From assembly GCA_964245825.1 (NCBI GenBank), contig CAXTNT010000011.1, forward strand, positions 59,392 through 123,391: 64,000 nucleotides of DNA. The letters are read 5' to 3'. How positions within the stretch are numbered: position 1 is the first letter of the stretch; the number at the start of each line of letters is the position of its first letter. Of the stretch, positions 52,357 through 61,424 are shown one piece after another. The position numbers and the translations under genes were made by a program. The notes below the pieces were generated by a model that was not told the DNA's origin, searched no databases, and saw only the letters and a program-made list of their open reading frames with translations. This DNA comes from CAJCIY01 sp964245825 (GTDB lineage Bacteria; Actinomycetota; Actinomycetes; Mycobacteriales; CAJCIY01).

Positions 52357-54843
52357 TCACGCCGAGGCGACCAGACCCAGCTCCGCGCCACCGGACAGCA
52401 ACGGATGTCGCGGCAGCACCCGCACCGTGTAGCCCAGCGCCCCCGCGGACGACAGCGGCAGCTGCCCCTCGTACCGGGCCTCGTCGTCCTGCTGCGAGAG
52501 GGCCATCGGCAGTGTCGCGATCTCGCTCATCTCGTCCTGCTCGTCGACCGGCCCGTACGCGACCTGCACCTCGACGTCCTCGGGGTCCAGCCCCCCGAGG
52601 TGGACCGTCGCCCGCAGGCCGAGGGTCGCGCCCAGCACCGGCACGTCGTCGGCACCGGCCGACTCGACGTGCAGCACCCGGACCGCCGGCCAGGCCGCCC
52701 GCACGCGGGCGATCCACCCGGCCAGGTCTTCGGCAGCCGACACCGTCGCCCGCACCGACAGCGCCGCCGGGAAGTACAGCTCGGTGACGTAGTCGCGCAG
52801 CATCCGCGAGGCGAGCACCTGCGGGCCGAGCGAGGACAGCGTGTGGCGCACCATCGCGACCCACCCGGTCGGCGGCGAGGCGGCGTAGAACCGCGGCACC
52901 ACCGACGACTCGAGCAGCTCGTACAGCGCCCCGGCCTCCAGCGCGTCCCGGCGCTCGCCGTCCTCGACGCCGTCGGCGGTGGGGATCGCCCAGCCGTTCT
53001 CGCCGTCGTACATCTCGTCCCACCACCCGTCGCGGATCGAGAGGTTCAGGCAGCCGTTCAGCGCGGCCTTCATGCCGCTGGTGCCGCAGGCCTCCAGTGG
53101 CCGCAGGGGGTTGTTGAGCCACACGTCGCAGCCGGGGTAGAGCACCTTGGCCATGCGCATGTCGTAGCCGGGCAGGAACGCGATCCGGTGCCGGACCTGC
53201 GCGCGGTCGGCGAACTGGACGATCTTCTGCACCAGCTCCTTGCCGCCGTCGTCGGCCGGGTGGGCCTTGCCCGCGATCACCATCTGGATCGGCCGAGCCG
53301 GGTCCAGCAGCATCGCCTCGAGCCGTCCCGGGTCGTGCAGCATCAGAGTCAGTCGCTTGTACGACGGGACCCGCCGCGCGAAGCCGATGGTCAGCACGTC
53401 GGGGTCGAACGCCGTCTCGGTCCACCGCAGCTCGGCCGGCGAGGCGCCGCGCACCTCCCACGACGCGCGCAGCCGGCGCCGGACGTCCTGGACGAGGCGT
53501 TCGCGCAGCAGCCGCCGGGTCTTCCAGATCACCTCGTCGTCGATCTTGCCGAGGTCGGCGAAGCCCCGTCGGTCGCTCGAGACGTCGGTCGCCGCGATTT
53601 CCATCACCTCGCGGGCGACCCAGGTCGGTGCGTGCACACCGTTGGTGATCGACGTGATCGGCACCTCGGCGGTGTCGAAGCCCGGCCACAGGTCGCCGAA
53701 CATCCCGCGCGAGACGACGCCGTGCAGCTTCGCCACCCCGTTGGAGCGCTGGGCCACCCGCAGCCCCAGATGCGCCATGTTGAACAGGTCCGGATCCTCC
53801 TCCGCGCCCAGCGCGAGGATCACCTCGAGCGGAACCCCCGGTACGTGCGCGAAGTGGTCCGCGACCAGCCCGCGGGGGAAGCGGTCGATGCCCGCCGGGA
53901 CGGGCGTGTGGGTGGTGAAGACGGTGCCCGCGCGCACCACCGCCAGCGCCGCGTCGCAGGAGCGTCCGAGCTCGACCTGCTCGCGGAGGCGCTCGACCCC
54001 GCCGAACCCGGCGTGTCCCTCGTTGGCGTGGTAGACCTCGGGCTCGGGCAGACCCTCGGCCGCCGTGTACGCCCGTACCGCGCGCACCCCGCCGATCCCC
54101 AGCAGCATCTCCTGCAGCAGCCGGTGGTCGGTGCCGCCGCCGTAGAGCCGGTCGGTCACGGACCGCTCGTACTCGGCGTTGTCCTCGACGTCGCTGTCGA
54201 GCAGCAGCAGCGGCACCCGGCCGACCTGCGCCCGCCAGACCTGCGCGTGCAGGGTACGGCCGCCGGGCTGGTCGACGCCGACCCGGATGTCGGTCTGGGT
54301 CAGCGGCAGCCCGTGCGGGTCCAGGCCCGGGTAGCGCTCGGTCTGCCAGCCGTCCCGGGTCAGACCCTGCACGAAGTAGCCCGCCCGGTAGAGCAGCCCG
54401 ACGCCGATGATCGGCACGCCGAGGTCGGAGGCCGTCTTGAGGTGGTCGCCGGCGAGGATGCCCAGCCCGCCGGAGTACTGCGGGAGCACCTCGGTGATCC
54501 CGTACTCCATCGAGAAGTACGCGATCCCGTGCGGCGCCTCGGGCCCGAGCGTCTGGTACCACCGGTCGGCGGTGAGGTACTCCCCCAGGTCGTCCGCCGC
54601 GTCGGCGAGCCGGCGCAGGAACCGCTTGTCCTTGGCGAGGGCCTGCAGGCGGGCGGGCGCGACCGCGCCGAGCAGCCGCATCGGATCGTGCTCGCTGGCC
54701 TCCCACAGGTCGGGGTCGACCGCGGCGAACAGGTCCATGGTCTCGGGGTGCCAGGACCAGCGCAGATTGAGCACCAGCTCCCCCAGGGCAGCCAAGGGCT
54801 GCGGGAGCTGGGCGCGGACGGTGAACCGGCGGAGGGCTCTCAC
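52357..54843 (-). CDS. glgP: Alpha-glucan phosphorylase (long form with DUF3417)
   Basis: The product is 828 aa. An N-terminal DUF3417 domain (about residues 12-125, LNLRWSWHPETMDLF) precedes a GT35 phosphorylase core with YFSMEYGI, ITNGVHAPTWVA and the PLP-lysine motif EACGTSGMKAALNG. It releases glucose-1-phosphate from alpha-1,4-glucan. GTG at 54843 has TAGGGT seven bases upstream, a leaderless pattern. The last 26 codons are duplicated at 51006. It diverges from the DUF2142 gene. Confidence 0.95.
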   Translation of the reverse strand: MRALRRFTVRAQLPQPLAALGELVLNLRWSWHPETMDLFAAVDPDLWEASEHDPMRLLGAVAPARLQALAKDKRFLRRLADAADDLGEYLTADRWYQTLGPEAPHGIAYFSMEYGITEVLPQYSGGLGILAGDHLKTASDLGVPIIGVGLLYRAGYFVQGLTRDGWQTERYPGLDPHGLPLTQTDIRVGVDQPGGRTLHAQVWRAQVGRVPLLLLDSDVEDNAEYERSVTDRLYGGGTDHRLLQEMLLGIGGVRAVRAYTAAEGLPEPEVYHANEGHAGFGGVERLREQVELGRSCDAALAVVRAGTVFTTHTPVPAGIDRFPRGLVADHFAHVPGVPLEVILALGAEEDPDLFNMAHLGLRVAQRSNGVAKLHGVVSRGMFGDLWPGFDTAEVPITSITNGVHAPTWVAREVMEIAATDVSSDRRGFADLGKIDDEVIWKTRRLLRERLVQDVRRRLRASWEVRGASPAELRWTETAFDPDVLTIGFARRVPSYKRLTLMLHDPGRLEAMLLDPARPIQMVIAGKAHPADDGGKELVQKIVQFADRAQVRHRIAFLPGYDMRMAKVLYPGCDVWLNNPLRPLEACGTSGMKAALNGCLNLSIRDGWWDEMYDGENGWAIPTADGVEDGERRDALEAGALYELLESSVVPRFYAASPPTGWVAMVRHTLSSLGPQVLASRMLRDYVTELYFPAALSVRATVSAAEDLAGWIARVRAAWPAVRVLHVESAGADDVPVLGATLGLRATVHLGGLDPEDVEVQVAYGPVDEQDEMSEIATLPMALSQQDDEARYEGQLPLSSAGALGYTVRVLPRHPLLSGGAELGLVASA

Positions 54844-54923
54844 CGCGCCGACCCTATCGACGGCCGCCGGCCGACTCGCGGCGAACGCTTCAGATACCTG
54901 GGCGGCGCGACGATCCCGACGGG

Positions 54924-56450
54924 GTGAACCGAGGGGCCGGCCGACTCGCCGTGGCGGCGGTCGGGCTGGCCTGCCTGCTGGCCGGCTGGATTCTCGGCTC
55001 GCCGGTCGGCTCGTCCCCGGACGAGGCCGCCCACCTCATCAAGGGTGTCGCCACCGCCGAGGGTCACCTGCACGGCGCCGATGCCTCCGCCGCGTACCCC
55101 GGCGGCGGTCTCGACACCGCGTTCGCCCGTCGCTTCCCGGTGCCTCCCGCGCTGGCGGTGGCCGACGTGCCGCCCTGCTATGCGACGGCACCGGACCTGA
55201 CCGCGGCCTGCGGTCCGTCACTCACCGCCACCCACGCCGCCACGGCCGTCAGCCATCTGGGCGGCTACTTCCCGCCGGCGTACCTGCCACTGGGGCTGGC
55301 CGAGCGGACCCAGTCGGACCCGGACGCCGCCGTGCTGGCCGGCCGGGCCACCGGCGCTGCCCTCTGCCTGCTGCTGCTCCTGCTCGCGTTCGGCTGCCTG
55401 CGTACCCGGTGGGAGCGGCTGGGCTGGCTGTGTGCGCTGACGCCGGTGACGCTGTGGACGGCCGCGTCGGCGGCCACCAACGGGCTCGAGGTCTGCGCCG
55501 GCATCTGCCTCGTCTCGGCCCTGTGCCGGGAGCGGGTGCCGGTTGGGGAGGTGCGTACCGCCGGCGACGCGGGCGGCCGACGCCGGCTGGGCTGCGTCGC
55601 GTGGGTCGCGGGCGCCACCACGCTCGCGATCGCGAAGGCGGCCGGCCCGGTCTGGCTCGTCGCCCTGCTGGTGCTCTCGGCCATCGCCCTGCACGGGAGC
55701 CCGCTGCCGGCTTTCCGGGGCAGGTGGCGGCTGCTGATCGCGCTCCCGGTCGTCGGGTCGGTCGCGAACCTTGCCTGGTCGGCCGTGGCCGCGACCAACC
55801 GGGTGCCGCAGCGCCCCGCCGCGCTGCTCCCCTCGATCCTCCGCTCCGAGCACCTGACCGCCTACCGCGCGGTGCCGCAGATGTTCACCGGCTTCGGCTG
55901 GGAGGACACCCAGGTACCCGGGCATCTGTGGGCTCTCGGCGCAGCAGGCGTCGCCGGGTACCTGCTGGTGAGCCTGCTCGTCGCCGGCCGTTCCGGCCGA
56001 GCCGCGATCGTGACCGCCGCGGCGGTCTTCTGGGCGGCCACGGTGGCCTTCACCCTCATGGAGGTACGCGGCCACTTCGGCCTCCAGGCGCGCTACACCG
56101 TCGTGCTGTTCGCGACCATCCCCCTGGTCGCCCTGCTCGGCCGTCGGGCCGACGGCGCTCGGGTCCGCCTCCCTGCCGTGGTCCCTCTGGCGCTCGCCAC
56201 GCTGTGGGCGGCCGGCGCCCTGCTGGCGTCGCTGACCAACCTGCGCCGCTACACCGTTGGACTCCACGGCTCCCTCCTGCTGTCCTCGCCGTCCTGGTCG
56301 CCCCCCGGCGGCGTCGACCTGACGGTCGGGCTCCTGGTGGTCGGCGTCTTGCTGCTGGTCGGGGTGACGCTGCACCGGCCACGGTCCTTCGAGGTCGCCG
56401 ACGTGCCGCTCCTGGCCGCGACGCGAACGGTGGCCGCGCCCGCCGTGTGA
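54924..56450 (+). CDS. DUF2142-like polytopic membrane protein
   Basis: The product is 508 aa with about 9-11 membrane helices. The N-terminal SPDEAAHLIKGVATAEGHLH after the first helix is typical of DUF2142, a GT-C-like glycosyltransferase relative whose conserved acids (DE) face the outside. Further helices and LRRYTVGLHGS near residue 440 follow. It could move sugars or lipids in cell-envelope assembly; no partner genes are adjacent. Neither a clear ribosome site nor a TANNNT box supports GTG 54924. Confidence 0.7.
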   Translation: MNRGAGRLAVAAVGLACLLAGWILGSPVGSSPDEAAHLIKGVATAEGHLHGADASAAYPGGGLDTAFARRFPVPPALAVADVPPCYATAPDLTAACGPSLTATHAATAVSHLGGYFPPAYLPLGLAERTQSDPDAAVLAGRATGAALCLLLLLLAFGCLRTRWERLGWLCALTPVTLWTAASAATNGLEVCAGICLVSALCRERVPVGEVRTAGDAGGRRRLGCVAWVAGATTLAIAKAAGPVWLVALLVLSAIALHGSPLPAFRGRWRLLIALPVVGSVANLAWSAVAATNRVPQRPAALLPSILRSEHLTAYRAVPQMFTGFGWEDTQVPGHLWALGAAGVAGYLLVSLLVAGRSGRAAIVTAAAVFWAATVAFTLMEVRGHFGLQARYTVVLFATIPLVALLGRRADGARVRLPAVVPLALATLWAAGALLASLTNLRRYTVGLHGSLLLSSPSWSPPGGVDLTVGLLVVGVLLLVGVTLHRPRSFEVADVPLLAATRTVAAPAV

Positions 56451-56479
56451 CCCCAGCGGCCTTGGGTACGGTTCCGCCG

Positions 56480-58423
56480 ATGATCGGTCGCATCGCCGTC
56501 ACGGACGTGCACCCCGTCGTCGACGGTGGTGCCTTTCCGGCCCGCGCCACCGCCGGTGAGCTGCTGGAGGTCCGCGCCACCGTGTTCCGCGAGGGGCACG
56601 ATCTCGTCGGCGCCACCGCGATCCTGCGTGGACCCGGCCGGGCCGTCGCCCGCGCCCACCTCGAGCTGGTCGACCCCGGCATTGACCTGTTCGTCGGATA
56701 CGTGCGGGTCGGCGACCCCGGTGCCTGGACGCTGCAGGTCGAGGGCTGGGCCGACCCGGTCGCCACGTGGCGGCACACCGTCGAGGTGAAGGTCGCCGCC
56801 GGGGTCGACGTGGCCCTGGAGCTCGAGGAGGGCGCTCGGCTGTTCGAGCGGGCCGCACCGGGGGTGCCGAAGGCGCGCCGCGCGGCCGTCCTGGACGTCG
56901 CCGCCCGGCTGCGGGACGAGACCCACGACGTGCACCAGCGGCTGGCGTTGGCCGAGCACCCGTCCGTCGTCGACCTGCTCGCCGACCACCCACTGCGCGA
57001 GCTCGTCACCGCGACCGCGCGGTTCCCCGTCTGGGTGGACCGCCCGCGGGCCACCTTCTCCTCCTGGTACGAGCTGTTCCCGCGCAGCGAAGGCGGGCTG
57101 GCCGGCGCGACGGAGCGGCTCGACGCGATCGCGGCCATGCGCTTCGACGTCGTCTACCTGCCGCCGATCCACCCCGTCGGCCGTTCGTACCGCAAGGGGC
57201 CCAACAACACCCTCGACGCCGGTGCCGACGACGTCGGCTCGCCGTGGGCGATCGGGTCGGCCGACGGCGGCCACGACGCCATCGAACCGAGCCTGGGCAC
57301 GGTCGCGGACTTCGAGGCCTTCGTGGCCCGCGCCACCGAGCTCGGGCTCGAGGTGGCGCTGGACCTGGCCCTGCAGTGCTCGCCCGACCACCCGTGGGTG
57401 ACCGAGCACCCGAACTGGTTCGCCCACCGTGCCGACGGCTCGATCGCCTACGCCGAGAACCCGCCCAAGAAGTACCAGGACATCTACCCGATCTACTTCG
57501 ACGACGACCCCGAAGGCATCCGCGCCGAGGTGCGGCGGATCGTCGCCCTGTGGATCTCCCGGGGGGTACGGATCTTCCGCGTCGACAACCCGCACACCAA
57601 GCCGCTGGAGTTCTGGGAGCGGCTGATCGCGGAGGTCAAGGCCGTCGACCCCGACGTGCTGTTCCTGGCCGAGGCTTTCACCCGGCCCCCGATGATGCAC
57701 GCGCTCGCCAAGATCGGCTTCACCCAGTCGTACACGTACTTCACCTGGCGGGTCTCGGCCCACGACGTCGCCGAGTACCTCACCGAGCTGACGACCAGCC
57801 CGACCGCCGACTATATGCGCGGCAGCCTCTGGCCCAACACCCCCGACATCCTGCCGTTCCACCTGCAGGAACAGGGGCCGCCGATGTTCAAGATCCGGGC
57901 GCTGCTGGCCGCGACGCTCTCCCCCAGCTACGGCATCTACTCCGGGTACGAGCTCTACGAGTCGGCGCCGCTGGCCCCGGGGCGCGAGGAGTACCTCGAC
58001 TCGGAGAAGTTCCAGCTGCGCCCGCGCGACTGGCAGCGGGCGGCGCAGACCGGCCGCACGCTGGCGCCGTACCTGACCCGGCTCAACGAGGTACGCACGC
58101 AACAGCCTGCGCTGCAGCGGCTTCGGGGCCTGCACTTCCACGGCAGCGACGACCCGGCATTCCTGGCGTACTCGCGGCAGGACCCGGCCGACCCCGACCG
58201 CGCGGTGCTGGTCGTCGTGAACCTCGACCCCGCCGGCTCCCGCGAGACGATGGTGCACCTGGACATGACCGCGCTCGGCTGGCCGGAGGGAACGCTCGTG
58301 ACCGTGACCGACCAGCTCGGCCCGGGGGCCAGCTACACCTGGGGCGCCCACGCGTATGTCCGGCTCGACCCGATCTGGGAGCCGGCGCACCTGTTCGTCG
58401 TCGAGCGCCTGGGCGCCGCATGA
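56480..58423 (+). CDS. glgE: Maltosyltransferase (alpha-1,4-glucan:maltose-1-phosphate)
   Basis: The product is 647 aa, GH13_3. It adds maltosyl units from maltose-1-phosphate to alpha-1,4-glucan. An N-terminal domain (about 1-110) and helical domain precede the barrel: FSSWYELFPRS, VVYLPPIHPVGRSYRKG, the nucleophile Asp in RIFRVDNPHTKP, the acid Glu in LFLAEAFTRP and Asp in PNTPDILPFHL. The ATG at 56480 has TACGGT seven bases upstream (leaderless). It heads the operon glgE-treS-mak-glgB, each joined by a short overlap. Confidence 0.97.
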   Translation: MIGRIAVTDVHPVVDGGAFPARATAGELLEVRATVFREGHDLVGATAILRGPGRAVARAHLELVDPGIDLFVGYVRVGDPGAWTLQVEGWADPVATWRHTVEVKVAAGVDVALELEEGARLFERAAPGVPKARRAAVLDVAARLRDETHDVHQRLALAEHPSVVDLLADHPLRELVTATARFPVWVDRPRATFSSWYELFPRSEGGLAGATERLDAIAAMRFDVVYLPPIHPVGRSYRKGPNNTLDAGADDVGSPWAIGSADGGHDAIEPSLGTVADFEAFVARATELGLEVALDLALQCSPDHPWVTEHPNWFAHRADGSIAYAENPPKKYQDIYPIYFDDDPEGIRAEVRRIVALWISRGVRIFRVDNPHTKPLEFWERLIAEVKAVDPDVLFLAEAFTRPPMMHALAKIGFTQSYTYFTWRVSAHDVAEYLTELTTSPTADYMRGSLWPNTPDILPFHLQEQGPPMFKIRALLAATLSPSYGIYSGYELYESAPLAPGREEYLDSEKFQLRPRDWQRAAQTGRTLAPYLTRLNEVRTQQPALQRLRGLHFHGSDDPAFLAYSRQDPADPDRAVLVVVNLDPAGSRETMVHLDMTALGWPEGTLVTVTDQLGPGASYTWGAHAYVRLDPIWEPAHLFVVERLGAA

Positions 58424-60087
58424 CGAACGAGCCCGCGGCCGGCTCGGTGGACCCGCACTGGTACAAGCGCGCCGTCTTCTACGAGGTGCTGGTACGCGGC
58501 TTCGCCGACTCCAACAGCGACGGCACCGGCGACCTGCGCGGGCTCATCGCCAAGCTGGACTACCTGCAGTGGCTCGGCGTCGACTGCCTGTGGCTGCCGC
58601 CGTTCATGGACTCGCCGCTGCGCGACGGCGGGTACGACGTCTCCGACTACACCCAGGTGCTGCCCGAATTCGGGACGCTCGGGGACTTCGTCGAGATGGT
58701 CGAGGCGGCGCACGCCCGCGGCATCCGCGTGATCATCGACTTCGTCATGAACCACACCTCCGACGCGCACGCGTGGTTCCAGGCCAGCCGCAACGACCCC
58801 ACCGGCCCGTTCGGCGACTTCTACGTATGGTCCGACGACGACACCCGCTACGCGGATGCGCGGATCATCTTCGTCGACACCGAGGTCTCGAACTGGACCT
58901 TCGACCCGGTGCGCAGGCAGTACTACTGGCACCGCTTCTTCGGCCACCAGCCGGACCTGAACTTCGACAACCCGAAGGTGCAGGAGGCGGTGCTGGAGGC
59001 GCTGCGGTTCTGGCTCGACCTGGGCATCGACGGCTACCGGCTCGACGCCGTGCCGTACCTGTTCGAGGACGAGGGCACCAACTGCGAGAACCTGCCGGCC
59101 ACGCACGCGTTCCTCAAGAGGGTCCGCCGCGAGGTCGACCGGCTCTACCCCGACAAGGTGCTGCTGTGCGAGGCCAACCAGTGGCCGCAGGACGTCGTCG
59201 AGTACTTCGGCGACGACGGCGACGAGTGCCAGATGGCCTTCCACTTCCCGGTGATGCCGCGGCTGTTCATGGCGGTCCGGCGGGAGAGCCGACTGCCGAT
59301 CACCGAGATCCTCGCGCAGACGCCGGCGATCCCCGACAACTGCCAGTGGGGCATCTTCCTGCGCAACCACGACGAGCTGACGCTGGAGATGGTCAGCGAC
59401 GAGGAACGCGACTACATGTGGGCCGAGTACGCGGCCGACCCCCGGATGAAGGCCAACATCGGCATCCGCCGCCGGCTCGCGCCGTTGCTGGACAACAGCC
59501 GCGACCAGATCGAGCTGTTCACCGGGCTGCTGATGTCGCTGCCCGGCTCGCCGGTCCTCTACTACGGCGACGAGATCGGGATGGGCGACAACATCTACCT
59601 GGGGGACCGCGACGGGGTGCGTACCCCCATGCAGTGGACGCCGGACCGCAACGCCGGCTTCTCCTCCTGCGATCCACAGCGGCTCTACCTGCCGGTGATC
59701 CTCGACCCGATCTACGGCTACCAGGCGCTGAATGTCGAGTCGCAGCAGCGCAACCAGTCCTCGCTGCTGCACTGGACCCGGCGCATGATCGCCGTCCGCA
59801 AGCAGCACCCGGTGTTCGGTCTCGGCACGTTCTCGGAGCTGCCGGCGAGCAACTCCTCGGTGCTCGCCTACGTCCGCGAGTTCGGCGACGACCGGGTGCT
59901 GTGCGTCGCGAACCTCTCGCGCTTCCCGCAGCCGGTGGAGCTGGACCTGTCCCGGTTCGAGGGCTTCACGCCGGTCGAGCTGGTGGGCCACGTGCACTTC
60001 CCGCGGATCGGCACGCTGCCCTACCTGCTCACCCTGGGCGGCCATGCCTTCTACTGGTTCGCGCTCACCCCGCCGGAGGGATCGTGA
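58420..60087 (+). CDS. treS: Trehalose synthase
   Basis: The product is 555 aa, GH13_16, interconverting maltose and trehalose. The N-terminal WYKRAVFYEVLVRGFADSNS is diagnostic. The catalytic Asp is in GIDGYRLDAVPYLFE, the Glu in LLCEANQWPQDV and the stabilising Asp in LRNHDELTLEM. The maltokinase is a separate gene here, not fused. ATG at 58420 overlaps the glgE stop by four bases. It supplies maltose to Mak for GlgE. Confidence 0.97.
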   Translation: MTNEPAAGSVDPHWYKRAVFYEVLVRGFADSNSDGTGDLRGLIAKLDYLQWLGVDCLWLPPFMDSPLRDGGYDVSDYTQVLPEFGTLGDFVEMVEAAHARGIRVIIDFVMNHTSDAHAWFQASRNDPTGPFGDFYVWSDDDTRYADARIIFVDTEVSNWTFDPVRRQYYWHRFFGHQPDLNFDNPKVQEAVLEALRFWLDLGIDGYRLDAVPYLFEDEGTNCENLPATHAFLKRVRREVDRLYPDKVLLCEANQWPQDVVEYFGDDGDECQMAFHFPVMPRLFMAVRRESRLPITEILAQTPAIPDNCQWGIFLRNHDELTLEMVSDEERDYMWAEYAADPRMKANIGIRRRLAPLLDNSRDQIELFTGLLMSLPGSPVLYYGDEIGMGDNIYLGDRDGVRTPMQWTPDRNAGFSSCDPQRLYLPVILDPIYGYQALNVESQQRNQSSLLHWTRRMIAVRKQHPVFGLGTFSELPASNSSVLAYVREFGDDRVLCVANLSRFPQPVELDLSRFEGFTPVELVGHVHFPRIGTLPYLLTLGGHAFYWFALTPPEGS

Positions 60088-61424
60088 CGACGCTCGAGGA
60101 GCTGCTGACCGCCTGGGTCCCGCAGCAGCGCTGGTACGGGGCGAAGGGCCGGCCGATCCACACGCTGACCGCCGCGCACGACGACGAGGCGGTGCTGGGC
60201 CACGAGCACGTCCGGCTGCTGCCGTCGGTGGTGCGCGTCGACCTCGACGGCGAAGTGCAGCAGTACCAGGTGCCGATCGCGGAGCGGTACGACCCGTGGG
60301 AAGAGCTGGGGCACGCCCTGATCGGCGAGGCCGACGGCCGCTGGTACTACGACGGCCCGCACGACCCGGACGCGGCCGCGCTGCTGCTCGGCGCGCTGGG
60401 CGCAGAGACCGTGGCGGGCCCGGTGCGCTTCCACCGGATCGGCGAGGTCCCCGCGGGGCTCCGCCCCCGGCTGGTCGGCGCCGAGCAGTCCAACACCTCG
60501 CTGGTGTACGGCGAGGAGCTGATCGTCAAGATCTTCCGGCGCATCGCGCCGGGGCTCAACCCTGACCTGGAGCTGACCCGCGTCCTGCAGGATGCCGGCT
60601 CGCCGCACGTGGCGCCGGTCCGGGCCTGGTACGAGACGGCGCTGGAGGGCGCGGCGACCACCCTCGGCATCGCGCAGACCTTCCAGCGGTCGGCCACCGA
60701 GGGCTGGGCGATGGCGCAGGCCTCGGTGCGCGACCTCTACGCCGAGGGCGACCTGCACGCCGACGAAGTCGGCGGCGACTTCGCCGCCGAGGCGCACCGG
60801 CTCGGGGTGGCCACCGCGGAGGTGCACGGCGTGCTGCGGGCCGTGCTCCCCGCCCGGGCCGCGGACGTCGGGGAGGCCGCGGTGACCGCGGCGCTGATGC
60901 GCGACCGACTCGCCCGGGCCGCCGCCGAGGTGCCCGCGCTGGCGCCGTACGCCGATGCGCTGGGCGCCCGCTACGACGCCGTCGCCGAGGTCACCGGCGT
61001 TGCGACCCAGCGCGTGCACGGGGACCTGCACCTGGGCCAGGTGCTGCGTACCGAGCACGGGTGGCTGGTGCTGGACTTCGAGGGCGAGCCGGCGCGGCCG
61101 CTGGCGGAGCGCACAGCGCTGATGAGCCCGCTGCGCGACGTCGCGGGGATGCTGCGCAGCTTCGAGTACGCGGCCCGCTCGATGCTGGCCGACCACCACT
61201 TCGAGCCGGCGCTGGAGTACCGCGCAGCCGAGTGGGCAGACCGCAACCGGTCGGCGTTCTGCGACGGATATGCCGAGGTCGCGGGGCGCGACCCCCGCGA
61301 CGACGCGGTCCTGCTGGCGGCCTTCGAGGCGGACAAGGCGGTGTACGAGGTGGTCTACGAGGCACGGCACCGACCGACCTGGCTGTCGATCCCGATGGCC
61401 TCGATCGAGCGGCTGGCCTCCTGA
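60084..61424 (+). CDS. mak: Maltokinase
   Basis: The product is 446 aa. It phosphorylates maltose to maltose-1-phosphate with ATP. The N-terminal cap has WYGAKGRPIH; the kinase core has GAEQSNTSLVYGE (ATP-binding), LIVKIFRR (Lys), RVHGDLHLGQVLR (catalytic Asp) and LVLDFEGEPAR (metal). Length matches mycobacterial Mak (Pep2). GTG at 60084 overlaps the treS stop by four bases, and glgB follows with a one-base overlap. Confidence 0.96.
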   Translation: MTTLEELLTAWVPQQRWYGAKGRPIHTLTAAHDDEAVLGHEHVRLLPSVVRVDLDGEVQQYQVPIAERYDPWEELGHALIGEADGRWYYDGPHDPDAAALLLGALGAETVAGPVRFHRIGEVPAGLRPRLVGAEQSNTSLVYGEELIVKIFRRIAPGLNPDLELTRVLQDAGSPHVAPVRAWYETALEGAATTLGIAQTFQRSATEGWAMAQASVRDLYAEGDLHADEVGGDFAAEAHRLGVATAEVHGVLRAVLPARAADVGEAAVTAALMRDRLARAAAEVPALAPYADALGARYDAVAEVTGVATQRVHGDLHLGQVLRTEHGWLVLDFEGEPARPLAERTALMSPLRDVAGMLRSFEYAARSMLADHHFEPALEYRAAEWADRNRSAFCDGYAEVAGRDPRDDAVLLAAFEADKAVYEVVYEARHRPTWLSIPMASIERLAS

